A stretch of 32,324 nucleotides of DNA from Prevotellaceae bacterium (GTDB lineage Bacteria > Bacteroidota > Bacteroidia > Bacteroidales > Paludibacteraceae), in the NCBI GenBank assembly GCA_031261165.1, contig JAISJU010000134.1, forward strand, positions 1-32,324, written 5' to 3'. Shown here piece by piece: positions 15,390 through 23,599 of this stretch. The position numbers and the translations under genes were made by a program. Under the pieces are notes generated by a model that was given only the letters and a program-made list of their open reading frames with translations, made no database searches and was not told where the DNA came from. Position 1 is the stretch's first letter; each line of letters starts with the position of its first letter.

Positions 15390-15839
15390 TTAAAACGGCA
15401 AATCCTTTACCGGTGCCTCTGCCGTTTCATCGCTTGGCGGCGCAACAGCCGGTCGGCGTGGTTCTTCGGTGGGCATCGGTGCCTGATTTTCGTTGTTGTA
15501 TAACGGACGGCGGTCAAGCAGTTCCAACACATCGCCGTAAATTTCGGTCGTGTAGCGTTTGTTGCCCTCTTTGTCTTCCCACGAGCGGTTTCTGATTTTT
15601 CCTTCGATATAAACCTTTCCGCCTTTACGCACGTATTTCTCGGCAACTTCTGCCAATCCGCGCCACAGCACAATGTTGTGCCACTCGGTTTTGTCCGGTA
15701 TTACCGTTCCGTTGCTCTGCGTATAGCCTCTTTCGGTGGTTGCAAGCGTAAATCTTGCTACTGCTACATTTGTGTCTGTGTAGTGTACTTCGGGGTCGCG
15801 CCCCACATTTCCCAATAAAATTACTTTGTTTACTGACAT
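15390..15839 (-). CDS. ssb: Single-stranded DNA-binding protein
   Basis: From the ATG at 15839 the product is 149 residues. It has an OB-fold opening (MSVNKVILLGNVGRDPEVHY), the conserved ATTERGYTQSNG and EWHNIVLWRGLAE, and KGGKVYIEGKIRNRSWEDKE. A Pro-rich linker leads to the DLPF C-terminal tip that recruits partner proteins. It binds ssDNA in replication, repair and recombination as a tetramer. A longer frame to 15908 exists, but it would run through the promoter at 15875-15882, so the inner start was chosen. It is the first gene of an ssb-gldD operon. Confidence 0.95.
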   Translation of the reverse strand: MSVNKVILLGNVGRDPEVHYTDTNVAVARFTLATTERGYTQSNGTVIPDKTEWHNIVLWRGLAEVAEKYVRKGGKVYIEGKIRNRSWEDKEGNKRYTTEIYGDVLELLDRRPLYNNENQAPMPTEEPRRPAVAPPSDETAEAPVKDLPF

Positions 15840-15874
15840 AATTTGGTTTCTATTTAAAAAGTTAAAGTGAGGCG

Positions 15875-15882
15875 CAAATGTA
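15875..15882 (-). promoter_or_regulatory. Probable -7 box for the ssb-gldD operon
   Basis: TACATTTG on the minus strand fits TAnnTTTG and lies 35 bp before the ssb ATG. The -33 element is weak. Confidence 0.45.
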
Positions 15883-15924
15883 GATGTTTTTTTTAATATG
15901 AAAAACATTTTGGCGCATTTTTTC

Positions 15925-16257
15925 TTACTTTTTTATCACTTTTTCCAACAATTCGTCTGTAATGCGCACGCAATCGGGACAAGTGATTTTCTTTTCCTGT
16001 TTAATCGCCAAGCAATCCGTTGCGCCGACTTTTGCTTTAAACTGCTCTTTTACAGATGCTTTGCCTTTTTCTTTTAATAAAATATCGGCAGCATACAGCG
16101 CACCGCACACGCCTTCGGGCGCACGTCCGCCGCCCCACGCTTTAAATTCGGCAATGCGACTGTCGGGAACGTTAAATTCTTTCTGAAAACCTCGCAAAAT
16201 TGATTGGGCGCAGTTTAGTTTTTCCTCGCCTGTATGAAAATAGGCTTGTGAGTTCAT
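15925..16257 (-). CDS. C_GCAxxG_C_C family protein
   Basis: This 110-residue protein carries the family's spaced cysteines: NCAQSIL (first Cys), GGGRAPEGVCGALYAA (the GCAxxG-type block, here VCGALYAA), a middle TDCLAIKQ, and CPDCVR. The conserved cysteines suggest a redox or metal-binding role. The family is uncharacterised biochemically, often occurring beside redox or oxidoreductase genes. It is cytoplasmic with no signal peptide. Its start overlaps the stop of the THUMP methyltransferase by 4 bp (ATGA), so the two are translationally coupled. Confidence 0.85.
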   Translation of the reverse strand: MNSQAYFHTGEEKLNCAQSILRGFQKEFNVPDSRIAEFKAWGGGRAPEGVCGALYAADILLKEKGKASVKEQFKAKVGATDCLAIKQEKKITCPDCVRITDELLEKVIKK

Positions 16258-17414
16258 TGTTTATTTGCTTTAAAATCTTTCTGTTTTCCGCTAAAAATCT
16301 CATATTTGCGATATTCGCATTCCAAATCGCCGTTTAGCATTTTTATCCGTTTGGTCGGTTTCAGCCCGATTTTGTAAAATCCTTCGATGTTGGAACTGAT
16401 TATCCACGCCTCGTAGCCGGCAAAATGATGTTTCAGCCGCTCGCCGATGCAGGCGTATAAATCCAAAATATTGTCCGCCGTGATGCGCTCGCCGTAGGGC
16501 GGATTGGTTACCAGCAGACCGCCGTTTGCGGGCGGCTCTAATTTCTGTATCGGCAACACTTTCAGTTCAATGTATTTGCCCAACGCTGCACTTTTCACAT
16601 TGCTTTCGGCTATTTTTAGTGCTTTTGGCGATATGTCCGAGCCATAAATTTTGTGTTTAAACTCACGTTCGCCGCTTTGGTCGTTGTAGAGGCGGTCAAA
16701 AAGGTCTGCATCGAAATCCGCCCATTTTTCAAAGGCAAATTCTTTGCGGTAGATGCCCGGCGGAATGTTGAGCGCAATCATCGCTGCCTCTATCAGCAGC
16801 GTTCCCGAGCCGCACATCGGGTCAATAAAATCGCTGTCGCCCTGCCAACCTGTGAGGAGTATCAAACCCGCTGCCAGAGCCTCGTTGAGCGGTGCCTCGT
16901 TTTGCGACACGCGATAACCGCGTTTGTGCAGCGATTCGCCCGAACTGTCGAGCGAGAGGGTGCAGGTGTCGCCCGAGATATGAATGTTCAGCATCACATC
17001 GGGCATATCAAGGCGCACAGAAGGGCGTTTGCCTGTTTTTTCGATAAAAAAGTCGCAAATGGCGTCTTTTACGCGGTAGGTTACGAACTTTGAGTGCGTG
17101 AAAATCTCGGAATAAACGGTGCTGTCGATGGAAAAACTTTTGTCCGTATTGAGAAATTCTTCCCAATTCATTTTTTTTACTTCCTCATATACCTCGTCAG
17201 CCGATGCGGCTTTGAAAGTTTTTATCGGTTTCAGCACGCGGATTGCCGTTCGCAGGCATAGATTTGCTTTGTAAAGCAATTCCTGATTGCCGTCGAAAGA
17301 CACGGCGCGGCGGTGGATTTGCAGGTTGTCCGTTGCGCCGATTTTCACCAATTCGGCAGCCAGCACTTCTTCCAAACCTTGAAAGGTTTTTACTAATATC
17401 GGAAAATTCTTCAT
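16254..17414 (-). CDS. THUMP-domain class I 23S rRNA methyltransferase (RlmL/YpsC-like)
   Basis: This 386-residue protein has an N-terminal ferredoxin-like/THUMP region (about 1-160) for RNA binding, including the opening FPILVKTFQGLEEVLAAEL. The Rossmann methyltransferase carries DPMCGSGTLLIEAAMIALN as SAM motif I, IYGSDISPKALKIAESNV as motif II, and the catalytic NPPYGERI typical of N2-guanine/N6-adenine methyltransferases. It resembles the N-terminal half of E. coli RlmL, so N2-guanosine methylation of 23S rRNA is the best guess. It is co-transcribed with the C_GCAxxG_C_C gene downstream. A perfect inverted repeat lies just upstream. Confidence 0.9.
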   Translation of the reverse strand: MKNFPILVKTFQGLEEVLAAELVKIGATDNLQIHRRAVSFDGNQELLYKANLCLRTAIRVLKPIKTFKAASADEVYEEVKKMNWEEFLNTDKSFSIDSTVYSEIFTHSKFVTYRVKDAICDFFIEKTGKRPSVRLDMPDVMLNIHISGDTCTLSLDSSGESLHKRGYRVSQNEAPLNEALAAGLILLTGWQGDSDFIDPMCGSGTLLIEAAMIALNIPPGIYRKEFAFEKWADFDADLFDRLYNDQSGEREFKHKIYGSDISPKALKIAESNVKSAALGKYIELKVLPIQKLEPPANGGLLVTNPPYGERITADNILDLYACIGERLKHHFAGYEAWIISSNIEGFYKIGLKPTKRIKMLNGDLECEYRKYEIFSGKQKDFKANKQ

Positions 17415-17432
17415 ACTTGTTTATTTATAAAA

Positions 17433-17521
17433 TTGAACGCAAATTACGCAAATAGCGCAGATTTTCGCAAAAGCATAATTATATTTGATAATTTGCGTTT
17501 ATTTGCGTAATTTGCGTTCAA
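17433..17521. repeat. Perfect 22-bp inverted repeat
   Basis: The arms 17433-17454 and 17500-17521 are exact 22-bp complements built from TTGCGT/ACGCAA units, with a 45-bp centre. It occupies the gap between the RNase HI stop and the THUMP methyltransferase start on the same strand, where it may end RNase HI transcription. Confidence 0.75.
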
Positions 17522-17526
17522 AAAAA

Positions 17527-18150
17527 TTATTTTCTACCGAAATCGGCAGGAATTTCCCCCCAATGTTCGGTATCCCACTTCAAAATGGGGTTTGTTATCG
17601 GTTGATTGTCGGCAAGCCACTTTTCGGCGCGGGCAATCAGGTCAAAAACCGGCGCGTTTTTTTCGTTTTTTTTCAACATCGTTTTGCACCTGCGCTGCCG
17701 CACCCACGAGATAGCACTCACGCTGTCCGAATAAACCGGAATGTTCGTTTTCTTCTCTTTCAGCAATGCCAAGCCGTGCGCCAGTGCCAAAAATTCGCCG
17801 ATGTTGTTCGTTCCCTCTTTAAACGCAGGCGATTTGAAAATTTCCTGCCGTGTTTTCACATACACCCCCCGATATTCCATCACGCCCGGATTGCCGCTGC
17901 ACGCCGCATCAACCGCCAACGCCGCTTGAATGGGCGGAGGTACATCAGCGGAAACAACCGGCGTTTTTTTCTTTTTTACAATATAATTATAATACGCCGA
18001 ATGAAACGCCTCGTTGGCAAGTTCTTCGGTTTCAAAGGCTTTGTACTTTGCACCTGCGAAACCCTCTACCTGACGGCGACATTCTTCCCACGAGCCGTAA
18101 ATGCCCGGAAGTTCGCCGTCCCAAACGACATAAAATTTATTTTTTGACAT
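17527..18150 (-). CDS. rnhA: Ribonuclease HI with N-terminal viroplasmin-like domain
   Basis: From the ATG at 18150 the product is 207 residues. The N-terminal KFYVVWDGELPGIYGSWEEC matches the viroplasmin/RNase H-binding domain that binds RNA/DNA hybrids. The catalytic domain keeps the acidic set: VDAACSGNPG (Asp), NNIGEFLALAHGL (Glu), VYSDSVSAISW (Asp) and a final GEIPADFGRK (Asp). It degrades the RNA strand of RNA-DNA hybrids, for example at primers and R-loops. A longer frame to 18204 would add a poor extension, so the MSKNK start was chosen. Confidence 0.92.
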   Translation of the reverse strand: MSKNKFYVVWDGELPGIYGSWEECRRQVEGFAGAKYKAFETEELANEAFHSAYYNYIVKKKKTPVVSADVPPPIQAALAVDAACSGNPGVMEYRGVYVKTRQEIFKSPAFKEGTNNIGEFLALAHGLALLKEKKTNIPVYSDSVSAISWVRQRRCKTMLKKNEKNAPVFDLIARAEKWLADNQPITNPILKWDTEHWGEIPADFGRK

Positions 18151-18271
18151 AAAGTAACGGACTAATCTAATAATTGAAAGAATAATTCCGCCACAATAAT
18201 ACATTATTATATTTATAGAAAAATTCGTGAATTAGCGGCAAAAAAGAACATATTACAATCAATTATTTGAT

Positions 18272-18303
18272 TTTGCAAAAGTAATATATTTTTACTACTT
18301 TTG
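18272..18303 (+). promoter_or_regulatory. Promoter of alaS (N-terminal half)
   Basis: TTTG at 18272-18275, a 20-bp spacer and TACTTTTG at 18296-18303 match the Bacteroidota consensus. The ATG at 18366 is 62 bp downstream. Confidence 0.65.
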
Positions 18304-18365
18304 CCGATTATTTTTCAGAATATTTTCAGTCAATTATTCATTTATTCAATCATTCAATTATTGAT

Positions 18366-19199
18366 ATGACAGCCAAAGAAATACGCCAATCTTTCCTCGA
18401 CTTTTTCGAGAGCAAAGGACACAAAATCGTGCCTTCCGCGCCGATGGTTATCAAAGACGACCCCACGCTGATGTTCACCAACGCGGGTATGAACCAGTTT
18501 AAAAATATCATTTTGGGCAATGACCCAATTAAATACCCGCGCGTAGCCGACAGCCAAAAATGCCTGCGCGTGAGCGGAAAACACAACGACCTCGAAGAGG
18601 TGGGACACGACACCTACCACCACACTATGTTCGAGATGCTCGGCAACTGGTCGTTTGGCGACTACTTCAAAGCCGAAGCCATCGCGTGGGCGTGGGAATA
18701 CCTCACCGAAGTGTTGAAACTCGACAAAGACCGTTTCTACGTTACTGTTTTTGAAGGCTATGCCGCCGAAGGTTTGAGCCGCGATGACGAGGCAGCCGAA
18801 ATTTGGGAAAAACTCGTACCGAAAAATCGCATCTTGAACGGCAACAAAAAAGACAACTTTTGGGAAATGGGCGACACCGGACCTTGCGGACCTTGCTCGG
18901 AAATTCATATCGACTTGCGCAACGATGACGAACGCGCCAAAATTGACGGCGCAACGCTTGTGAATAAGGACAACCCGCTCGTTATCGAGATTTGGAATAA
19001 CGTTTTTATGCAGTACAACCGCAAAGCAGACGGCACGCTTGAGCCATTGCCCAACAAAGTGATTGACACAGGAATGGGCTTTGAGCGGCTTTGTATGGCG
19101 GTGCAGGGCAAAAAATCGAATTATGATACTGATGTTTTTACGCCGATAATAAAGGAAATTGAGAAGATTACGGGGTATGAATATATAATTAAGAATTAA
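18366..19199 (+). CDS. alaS: Alanyl-tRNA synthetase, N-terminal catalytic half (split gene)
   Basis: This 277-residue frame encodes the complete class II catalytic core. It carries the opening [24 protein letters not shown] near motif 1, the motif 2 region [34 protein letters not shown], and motif 3 [11 protein letters not shown], then [21 protein letters not shown] normal bacterial AlaRS has about 870 residues and would continue with the tRNA-recognition helices. Here the frame adds YEYIIKN and stops. The rest of the protein resumes at 21701 after an inserted block, and 277+597 residues sum to a full-length enzyme. The core could activate alanine; charging tRNA would need the other half in trans. 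It has its own promoter at 18272. Confidence 0.93.
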   Translation: MTAKEIRQSFLDFFESKGHKIVPSAPMVIKDDPTLMFTNAGMNQFKNIILGNDPIKYPRVADSQKCLRVSGKHNDLEEVGHDTYHHTMFEMLGNWSFGDYFKAEAIAWAWEYLTEVLKLDKDRFYVTVFEGYAAEGLSRDDEAAEIWEKLVPKNRILNGNKKDNFWEMGDTGPCGPCSEIHIDLRNDDERAKIDGATLVNKDNPLVIEIWNNVFMQYNRKADGTLEPLPNKVIDTGMGFERLCMAVQGKKSNYDTDVFTPIIKEIEKITGYEYIIKN

Positions 19200-19204
19200 G
19201 AATT

Positions 19205-19945
19205 ATGAGAAATAAAATTTTCACAATATTATTTATAAGTATTTGTTTGCTTACAAATAATTGTAGTTGCCAAACAAATAAAATTGCAGATAGTATGCAA
19301 AAAGATATTAACCGTTTATTACCCACAGGTGAAGTAATGGTTGATATAATGGACAGCATTAACCAAAATCTACGGCAACAAGAACTGATGCAAAAGTTTC
19401 AAACGGCTGTACAACAAAATTATGATTGGTTTGTAGATTATATGAAAACAGTCCCCGCTGGACAACCAATGCCGTATCATAAAAATTTAGGGCTAACCGA
19501 AAGCGAATATGATGAAATGCAATCTCATTTGAATGATATTGAACTTTCATCTTCGGGCAAAGAGAAAATTATCATACAAAAAGATAATAATGTGATTGAA
19601 TTTAAGGCAAATGGTAAATTACAATTACTTAATTATTTAAAAATTGATTTGAATAAAAATATTGTTATTTTTCTGAATAATCAACTACCTTTTACTGATA
19701 CAGCCAATATTACCACAGAAACAAATGCGCTTAAAAGTAAATGGAAAGGTTATAATTGGAGAATGGAAGAACCTACAGATTTAGATTTTGAAAACATTAA
19801 AAATTTACAAACAGTTGATATTAAACAATATAAATTTACTCTTGGACAACTTGAAAAAAATAATAAAACTTGGTTGTATTTAAAAGGGCGCGAATTTAAT
19901 AATGGAGAATATCAAGTCAATTTTGAGATTTCAGTTGTTTTCTAA
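19205..19945 (+). CDS. Exported hypothetical protein inside the alaS insertion
   Basis: The 246-residue product has a signal peptide (IFTILFISICLLTNNCSCQ). The Cys20 context is not a canonical lipobox, so lipoprotein status is uncertain. The body is charged and polar, with helical parts (LRQQELMQKFQTAVQQNYDW) and later strands; no domain is recognised. It is clearly more AT-rich than the flanking alaS sequence, which supports foreign origin. It starts 5 bp after the stop of the alaS N-half, after a repeated AATTAAG motif, and is likely translated from the alaS transcript. Confidence 0.75.
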   Translation: MRNKIFTILFISICLLTNNCSCQTNKIADSMQKDINRLLPTGEVMVDIMDSINQNLRQQELMQKFQTAVQQNYDWFVDYMKTVPAGQPMPYHKNLGLTESEYDEMQSHLNDIELSSSGKEKIIIQKDNNVIEFKANGKLQLLNYLKIDLNKNIVIFLNNQLPFTDTANITTETNALKSKWKGYNWRMEEPTDLDFENIKNLQTVDIKQYKFTLGQLEKNNKTWLYLKGREFNNGEYQVNFEISVVF

Positions 19946-19967
19946 TCAAAGTTCAGACAAAAATCTT

Positions 19968-20078
19968 ATGCTAAAATCCGAAGAAATTAAAAAACTGTTT
20001 GAGCAGTTTGAAGCCGCTTCAGCCGAAGTAGAAGGACAACTATTGTGCCGATGTCGGCAAAATGGTAGTAAAAAATAA
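19968..20078 (+). pseudogene. Remnant of a dinD-like (DNA-damage-inducible D) gene
   Basis: A short frame reads SEEIKKLFEQFEAASAEVEG, closely resembling the N-terminus of Bacteroidota DinD-like/BRO-type proteins often found in type I restriction-modification loci. The frame then degenerates. In another frame the next bases (from 20041) read YCADVGKMVV, which resembles an internal DinD block. The middle of the gene is therefore deleted and only about 110 bp remain. It ends 5 bp before the DUF1016 start. The identification rests on memory of the family and needs a search. Confidence 0.5.
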
Positions 20079-20083
20079 AATTT

Positions 20084-21349
20084 ATGAGCGATATAACTCC
20101 ACAAATCAATTTCGACCATTTGATAGACAATGTTTATCAAACGCACTGCTTGTTGCAGCAAAACGCTCAAAAGGCAGTCAATCAAAACCTCACAGTCCGC
20201 AACTGGCTGATTGGTTGCTACATCGTGGAGTTTGAGCAAAATGGCGAAGACAGGGCGAAATATGGCGAGCGGTTGCTCGAAGAAATTGCCAAAAGTGTAA
20301 AAGTCAAAGGTATAAAAGGGCTTAACAGTAGAGCATTGAGTAACTGTCGGCTTTTTTATACTCTTTATCCTCAAATTTTGCGGTCAGTGACCGCAAAATT
20401 ACAAACATTTGATTTTCAGAAGATTATTACTCTTTCTGCAAAAGAGCTTCAAATTCGGCGGTCAGTGACCGCAAAATTGGTGCAATCGCTACCTCAAATT
20501 CGGGAGTCAGTGCCCCCCAAATTACAAAAGGATAAAAATCAGCCAGTTATAATTCGCGGGTCGCTGACCCGCGAATCTAAAATTCAACAGACACTGTCTG
20601 TTGAATCGGAAGAAGAGGAATATCTTATTCCGTCCGATATGCTGTTGTCGCGCATCAGTTTTACCCATTTTGTAGAAATTATCCGAAAAGACGACCCGCT
20701 CGAACGCCTTTTTTACGAAGTGGAAACCATCAAAAATAATTGGAGTGTGCGCGAGTTGGAACGCGCGATAAACAGCGGTTTGTACCTGCGGACAGGCTTG
20801 TCGAAAGATAAAGAGGCAATTATTGCCAAATTCAAAAACCAAAAACCCGCCGCAGCGGTTGATGTAATCCGCGACCCTTACTTTTTGGAATTTCTCGGCT
20901 TGGAGGAACGCCCGCAGTACAGCGAATCGGAACTCGAACAGGCGATTTTAAATCATTTGCAGCATTTTTTGATTGAACTCGGCACAGGTTTTTGCTTTGA
21001 GGCGCGGCAAAAACGCATTACTTTCGACAATACGCACTACCGCATCGACTTGGTTTTTTATCACCGCATTCTCAAAAGCCACATTCTTATTGACCTGAAA
21101 ATCGGTAAGTTTGACCACGCCGATGCAGGACAAATGAATGTTTATCTCAACTATTTCCGCGACAACGAAATGGCTGACGGCGACAATCCGCCCATCGGGT
21201 TGATTCTCTGCGGCGACAAAAACGAGACATTGGCACGCTACGCCACCACAGGTATTGACAATCAACTGTTTGTGTCCAAATTTTTAGTGAATTTGCCCGA
21301 ACAAAAAGTGTTGGAGGATTTTATCAGGCGAGAAATAATGAATAATTAA
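20084..21349 (+). CDS. DUF1016 (YhcG-like) PDDEXK nuclease family protein
   Basis: This 421-residue protein has the DUF1016 N-terminal helical domain (INFDHLIDNVYQTHCLLQQN, then NWLIGCYIVEFEQNG and GLNSRALSNCRLFYTLYPQI). The C-terminal part (about 180-421) is the PDDEXK nuclease-like domain, with FYEVETIKNNWSVRELERAI, RIDLVFYHR and ILIDLKIGKFDHADAGQMN carrying the predicted acidic/Lys catalytic residues. The family is common beside type I restriction-modification genes and in defence islands; DNA cleavage is inferred. The linker (residues about 97-174) contains three related RSVTAKL-type blocks encoded by palindromic DNA. It lies inside the alaS insertion with a DUF7662-like gene 21 bp downstream. 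Confidence 0.88.
   Translation: MSDITPQINFDHLIDNVYQTHCLLQQNAQKAVNQNLTVRNWLIGCYIVEFEQNGEDRAKYGERLLEEIAKSVKVKGIKGLNSRALSNCRLFYTLYPQILRSVTAKLQTFDFQKIITLSAKELQIRRSVTAKLVQSLPQIRESVPPKLQKDKNQPVIIRGSLTRESKIQQTLSVESEEEEYLIPSDMLLSRISFTHFVEIIRKDDPLERLFYEVETIKNNWSVRELERAINSGLYLRTGLSKDKEAIIAKFKNQKPAAAVDVIRDPYFLEFLGLEERPQYSESELEQAILNHLQHFLIELGTGFCFEARQKRITFDNTHYRIDLVFYHRILKSHILIDLKIGKFDHADAGQMNVYLNYFRDNEMADGDNPPIGLILCGDKNETLARYATTGIDNQLFVSKFLVNLPEQKVLEDFIRREIMNN
20375..20606. repeat. Palindromes inside the DUF1016 hinge
   Basis: Four clear palindromes fall in one coding stretch. ATTTTGCGGTCA-G-TGACCGCAAAAT lies at 20375-20399, GCGGTCAGTGACCGC at 20458-20472, ATTCGCGGGTC-GCT-GACCCGCGAAT at 20552-20576 and ATTCAACAGACA-C-TGTCTGTTGAAT at 20582-20606. 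A decayed fifth lies near 20501. The GGTC-AG-GACC core is shared with the intergenic element at 6952-7082. Confidence 0.75.
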
Positions 21350-21370
21350 TAAAATAATATACACTAATTT

Positions 21371-21589
21371 ATGAGCAAATACAATCCCCTCTGGCAACAC
21401 CTTCAAAACAATGGCAGTCAATCTCTTAAACTGTCTTTTGACGAAATCAAAAACATTGCAGGCATTGAGATTGACCATTCGTTTTTGAATTACAAAAAGG
21501 AATTAATTGACTACGGCTATCAAGTTGGGAAAATTTCGCTGAAAGAAAAAACGGTGGTTTTCAATAAAATAGCAATAGAAAACGACTAA
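21371..21589 (+). CDS. Small DUF7662-like protein
   Basis: This 72-residue cytoplasmic protein reads SKYNPLWQHLQNNGSQSLKL, then FDEIKNIAGIEIDHSFLNYK, GYQVGKISLKEKTVVFNK. This pattern is shared by short conserved proteins that accompany restriction-modification or defence genes in many bacteria. Function is unknown; a small winged-helix or substrate-interacting fold is possible. It follows the DUF1016 gene by 21 bp on the same strand, so the pair is likely co-transcribed. The family name is from memory. Confidence 0.75.
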   Translation: MSKYNPLWQHLQNNGSQSLKLSFDEIKNIAGIEIDHSFLNYKKELIDYGYQVGKISLKEKTVVFNKIAIEND

Positions 21590-21700
21590 AAACCCGCGAA
21601 ACCCCGCAATAGTTATTAGTCGTAATCATTTTAGGTTGCAAAGATACAACATCTTTTTTAATCAACAAAATATTTTCAGAAAAATTAAAACACAAATAAT

Positions 21701-23494
21701 ATGAATTCAAAAGAAATTACACCCGAACAAGTAAACATCGCTATGCGCGTCATTGCCGACCACGTGCGCACGATTGCGTTTTCCATCACAGACGGACAAT
21801 TGCCGAGTAATGCTAAAGCGGGCTACGTTATTCGCCGGATTTTGCGCCGCGCTGTGCGCTACGGTTATACATTTCTCGGTCAGCGACAGGCGTTTATGTA
21901 CAAACTGTTGCCCGCGCTTATCGACAGTATGGGCGTTGCCTATCCCGAATTAACGGCGCAAAAAACCTTGATAGAAAAGGTGATAAAAGAGGAAGAAGAG
22001 TCCTTCCTGCGCACGCTCGAAACGGGTATCAAACTGCTCGACCGCGTGATTGACGACACCAAAGCGGCAGGCAAAACCGAAATTAGCGGCGTAGATGCTT
22101 TCACGCTATACGACACTTACGGCTTTCCGCTTGACCTCACGGAACTGATTTTGCGCGAACAAAACCTGACCTTAAATAACGCGGAGTTTGACGCCGAAAT
22201 GCAAAAGCAAAAAGCCCGCGCTCGCAATGCCGCTGCGGTGGAAACAGGCGATTGGGTGGTTGTGAATGAGGGAGATACGCAATTTGTTGGTTATGATACG
22301 TTTGAAACATTTACTAAAATTCTGCGTTATAGAAAAGTAAAACAGAAAAACGAAGAATTTTATCAAATTGTGTTATCTAAAACGCCGTTTTATGCCGAAA
22401 TGGGCGGACAGGTGGGCGATAGCGGAACGCTCGGTGAAATCAAAATTTTCGACACCAAAAAAGAAAATAACCTACCTATTCATTTGACAGAAAAATTGCC
22501 CGCCGATGTAACTGCCGTTTTCACCGCCAAAATTGATGTAAAAAAACGCCGTGCCACAGAGGCAAACCACTCCGCCACGCACATTTTGCACGAGGCATTG
22601 CGTGAAGTGCTGGGTACGCACGTGGAACAAAAAGGCTCGTTCGTGTCGCCCGATGTGCTGCGTTTCGACTTCTCGCATTTCCAAAAAATGACGAAAGAGG
22701 AAATTCGCGCCGTAGAACGTTTGGCAAACCAAAAAATCCGCGCCAATTACGCACTCGACGAACACCGCGAAGTGCCGGTAAAAGAGGCAAAAGAGATGGG
22801 TGCAATGGCACTTTTCGGCGAAAAATACGGTGAAACGGTGCGCGTTATCAAATTCGGCTCGTCTGTGGAACTTTGCGGCGGCACGCACGTTCGCAGCACC
22901 GGCGAAATCGGTATGGTGCGCATCGTGTCCGAAAGTTCGATAGCGGCGGGTATCAGGCGCATTGAGGCGATAACGGGCGAGGCGATAGAAAAATTACTCG
23001 ACACGATGCAGGATTTTATGGCAAATGCAAAGGAATTTTTGCACAATTCGCCTGATTTGACGGAGGCATTGCGCAAAATAGTGGAAGAAAACGCCGATTT
23101 GAAAAAGCGTGTCGAAACGTTTGCCGCGCAGAAAATAGCCGAACTCTCGGAAAAAAATCTTGCTCGCGCCGAAGAAAAAGACGGCATTAAAATCGTGAAA
23201 TTCAAAGCCGATATTCCGGCGGAACAGGTAAAAATGCTTGCCTTCCAACTGCGCAACCGCCAGAGCGACAATCTGTTTGTGGTTATCGGCTCGGTGTTTG
23301 AGGGCAAACCGAGTTTAACCGTTTTGTTGTCAGACGATTTGGTAGCCAAAGGAATGAATGCCGTACAAATTATTCGCGAGGCAGCCAAAGAAATTCAGGG
23401 CGGCGGCGGCGGACAGGCGTTTTTTGCGCAAGCAGGCGGGAAAAATGCGGACGGCGTGGAAAAAGCGATGGAACGAGTGTCGTCTATCCTGTAA
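21701..23494 (+). CDS. alaS: Alanyl-tRNA synthetase, tRNA-recognition/editing half (split gene)
   Basis: This 597-residue frame encodes the remaining AlaRS domains. These are the helical tRNA-recognition domain ([36 protein letters not shown]), the editing domain with the HxxxH zinc motif ([12 protein letters not shown]) and the CGGTHV motif ([15 protein letters not shown]), a coiled-coil and the C-Ala domain with [14 protein letters not shown]. It lacks the class II catalytic motifs, which are in the separate 18366-19199 frame. The ATG at 21701 is preceded by an AT-rich, A-rich stretch typical of Bacteroidota initiation, so translation looks possible. No clear TAnnTTTG promoter is seen directly upstream. 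Read-through from the upstream genes is likely. Confidence 0.93.
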   Translation: MNSKEITPEQVNIAMRVIADHVRTIAFSITDGQLPSNAKAGYVIRRILRRAVRYGYTFLGQRQAFMYKLLPALIDSMGVAYPELTAQKTLIEKVIKEEEESFLRTLETGIKLLDRVIDDTKAAGKTEISGVDAFTLYDTYGFPLDLTELILREQNLTLNNAEFDAEMQKQKARARNAAAVETGDWVVVNEGDTQFVGYDTFETFTKILRYRKVKQKNEEFYQIVLSKTPFYAEMGGQVGDSGTLGEIKIFDTKKENNLPIHLTEKLPADVTAVFTAKIDVKKRRATEANHSATHILHEALREVLGTHVEQKGSFVSPDVLRFDFSHFQKMTKEEIRAVERLANQKIRANYALDEHREVPVKEAKEMGAMALFGEKYGETVRVIKFGSSVELCGGTHVRSTGEIGMVRIVSESSIAAGIRRIEAITGEAIEKLLDTMQDFMANAKEFLHNSPDLTEALRKIVEENADLKKRVETFAAQKIAELSEKNLARAEEKDGIKIVKFKADIPAEQVKMLAFQLRNRQSDNLFVVIGSVFEGKPSLTVLLSDDLVAKGMNAVQIIREAAKEIQGGGGGQAFFAQAGGKNADGVEKAMERVSSIL

Positions 23495-23536
23495 TGAAAG
23501 TTTAACGATGGCTTGTCAATAAAAAAACATTTTTTA

Positions 23537-23568
23537 TTGTTTTATTTAGTAAGATGACTTTATCTTTG
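23537..23568 (+). promoter_or_regulatory. Promoter of the 893-aa surface protein
   Basis: TTG at 23537-23539, a 21-bp spacer and TATCTTTG at 23561-23568 match the Bacteroidota pattern. The ATG lies 31 bp downstream. Confidence 0.6.
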
Positions 23569-23599
23569 TATTCAATATTAACTTTAAAAACTTATATTT

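Larger units (their letters stand above)
19185..21703 (+). mobile_element. Insertion splitting alaS (about 2.5 kb, no transposase)
   Basis: Between the codon for the last native-looking AlaRS residue (Tyr of GYEY) and the AAT codon at 21704 lie about 2,519 bp that do not belong to alaS. Deleting them would join the two halves in frame ([18 protein letters not shown]). The block carries an unknown exported protein, a dinD remnant, a DUF1016/PDDEXK nuclease and a DUF7662-like protein. It contains no transposase, integrase, terminal inverted repeat or convincing target-site duplication. Its mode of entry is unknown, and the exact borders are approximate. Confidence 0.6.

Noticed and set aside
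15390..15908. Long starts for ssb (15908), rnhA (18204), the collar gene (31274) and the small Cys/His gene (5043)
   Set aside because: The ssb and Cys/His extensions run through promoter boxes, and the others lack any conserved sequence before the recognisable domain or signal peptide.
18366..19199. alaS split as a simple frameshift or nonsense error
   Set aside because: 2.5 kb of unrelated genes separate the halves, so a point error cannot explain it; mis-assembly remains possible.
21625..21665. Minus-strand promoter TATCTTTG upstream of the alaS C-half
   Set aside because: It points away from alaS and no minus-strand gene follows; it may be a relic of the imported segment's former neighbourhood.
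19176..21706. 7-bp direct repeat TATGAAT at both ends of the alaS block as a target-site duplication
   Set aside because: Collapsing the repeat joins the alaS halves out of frame, and a 7-mer in AT-rich DNA can match by chance.
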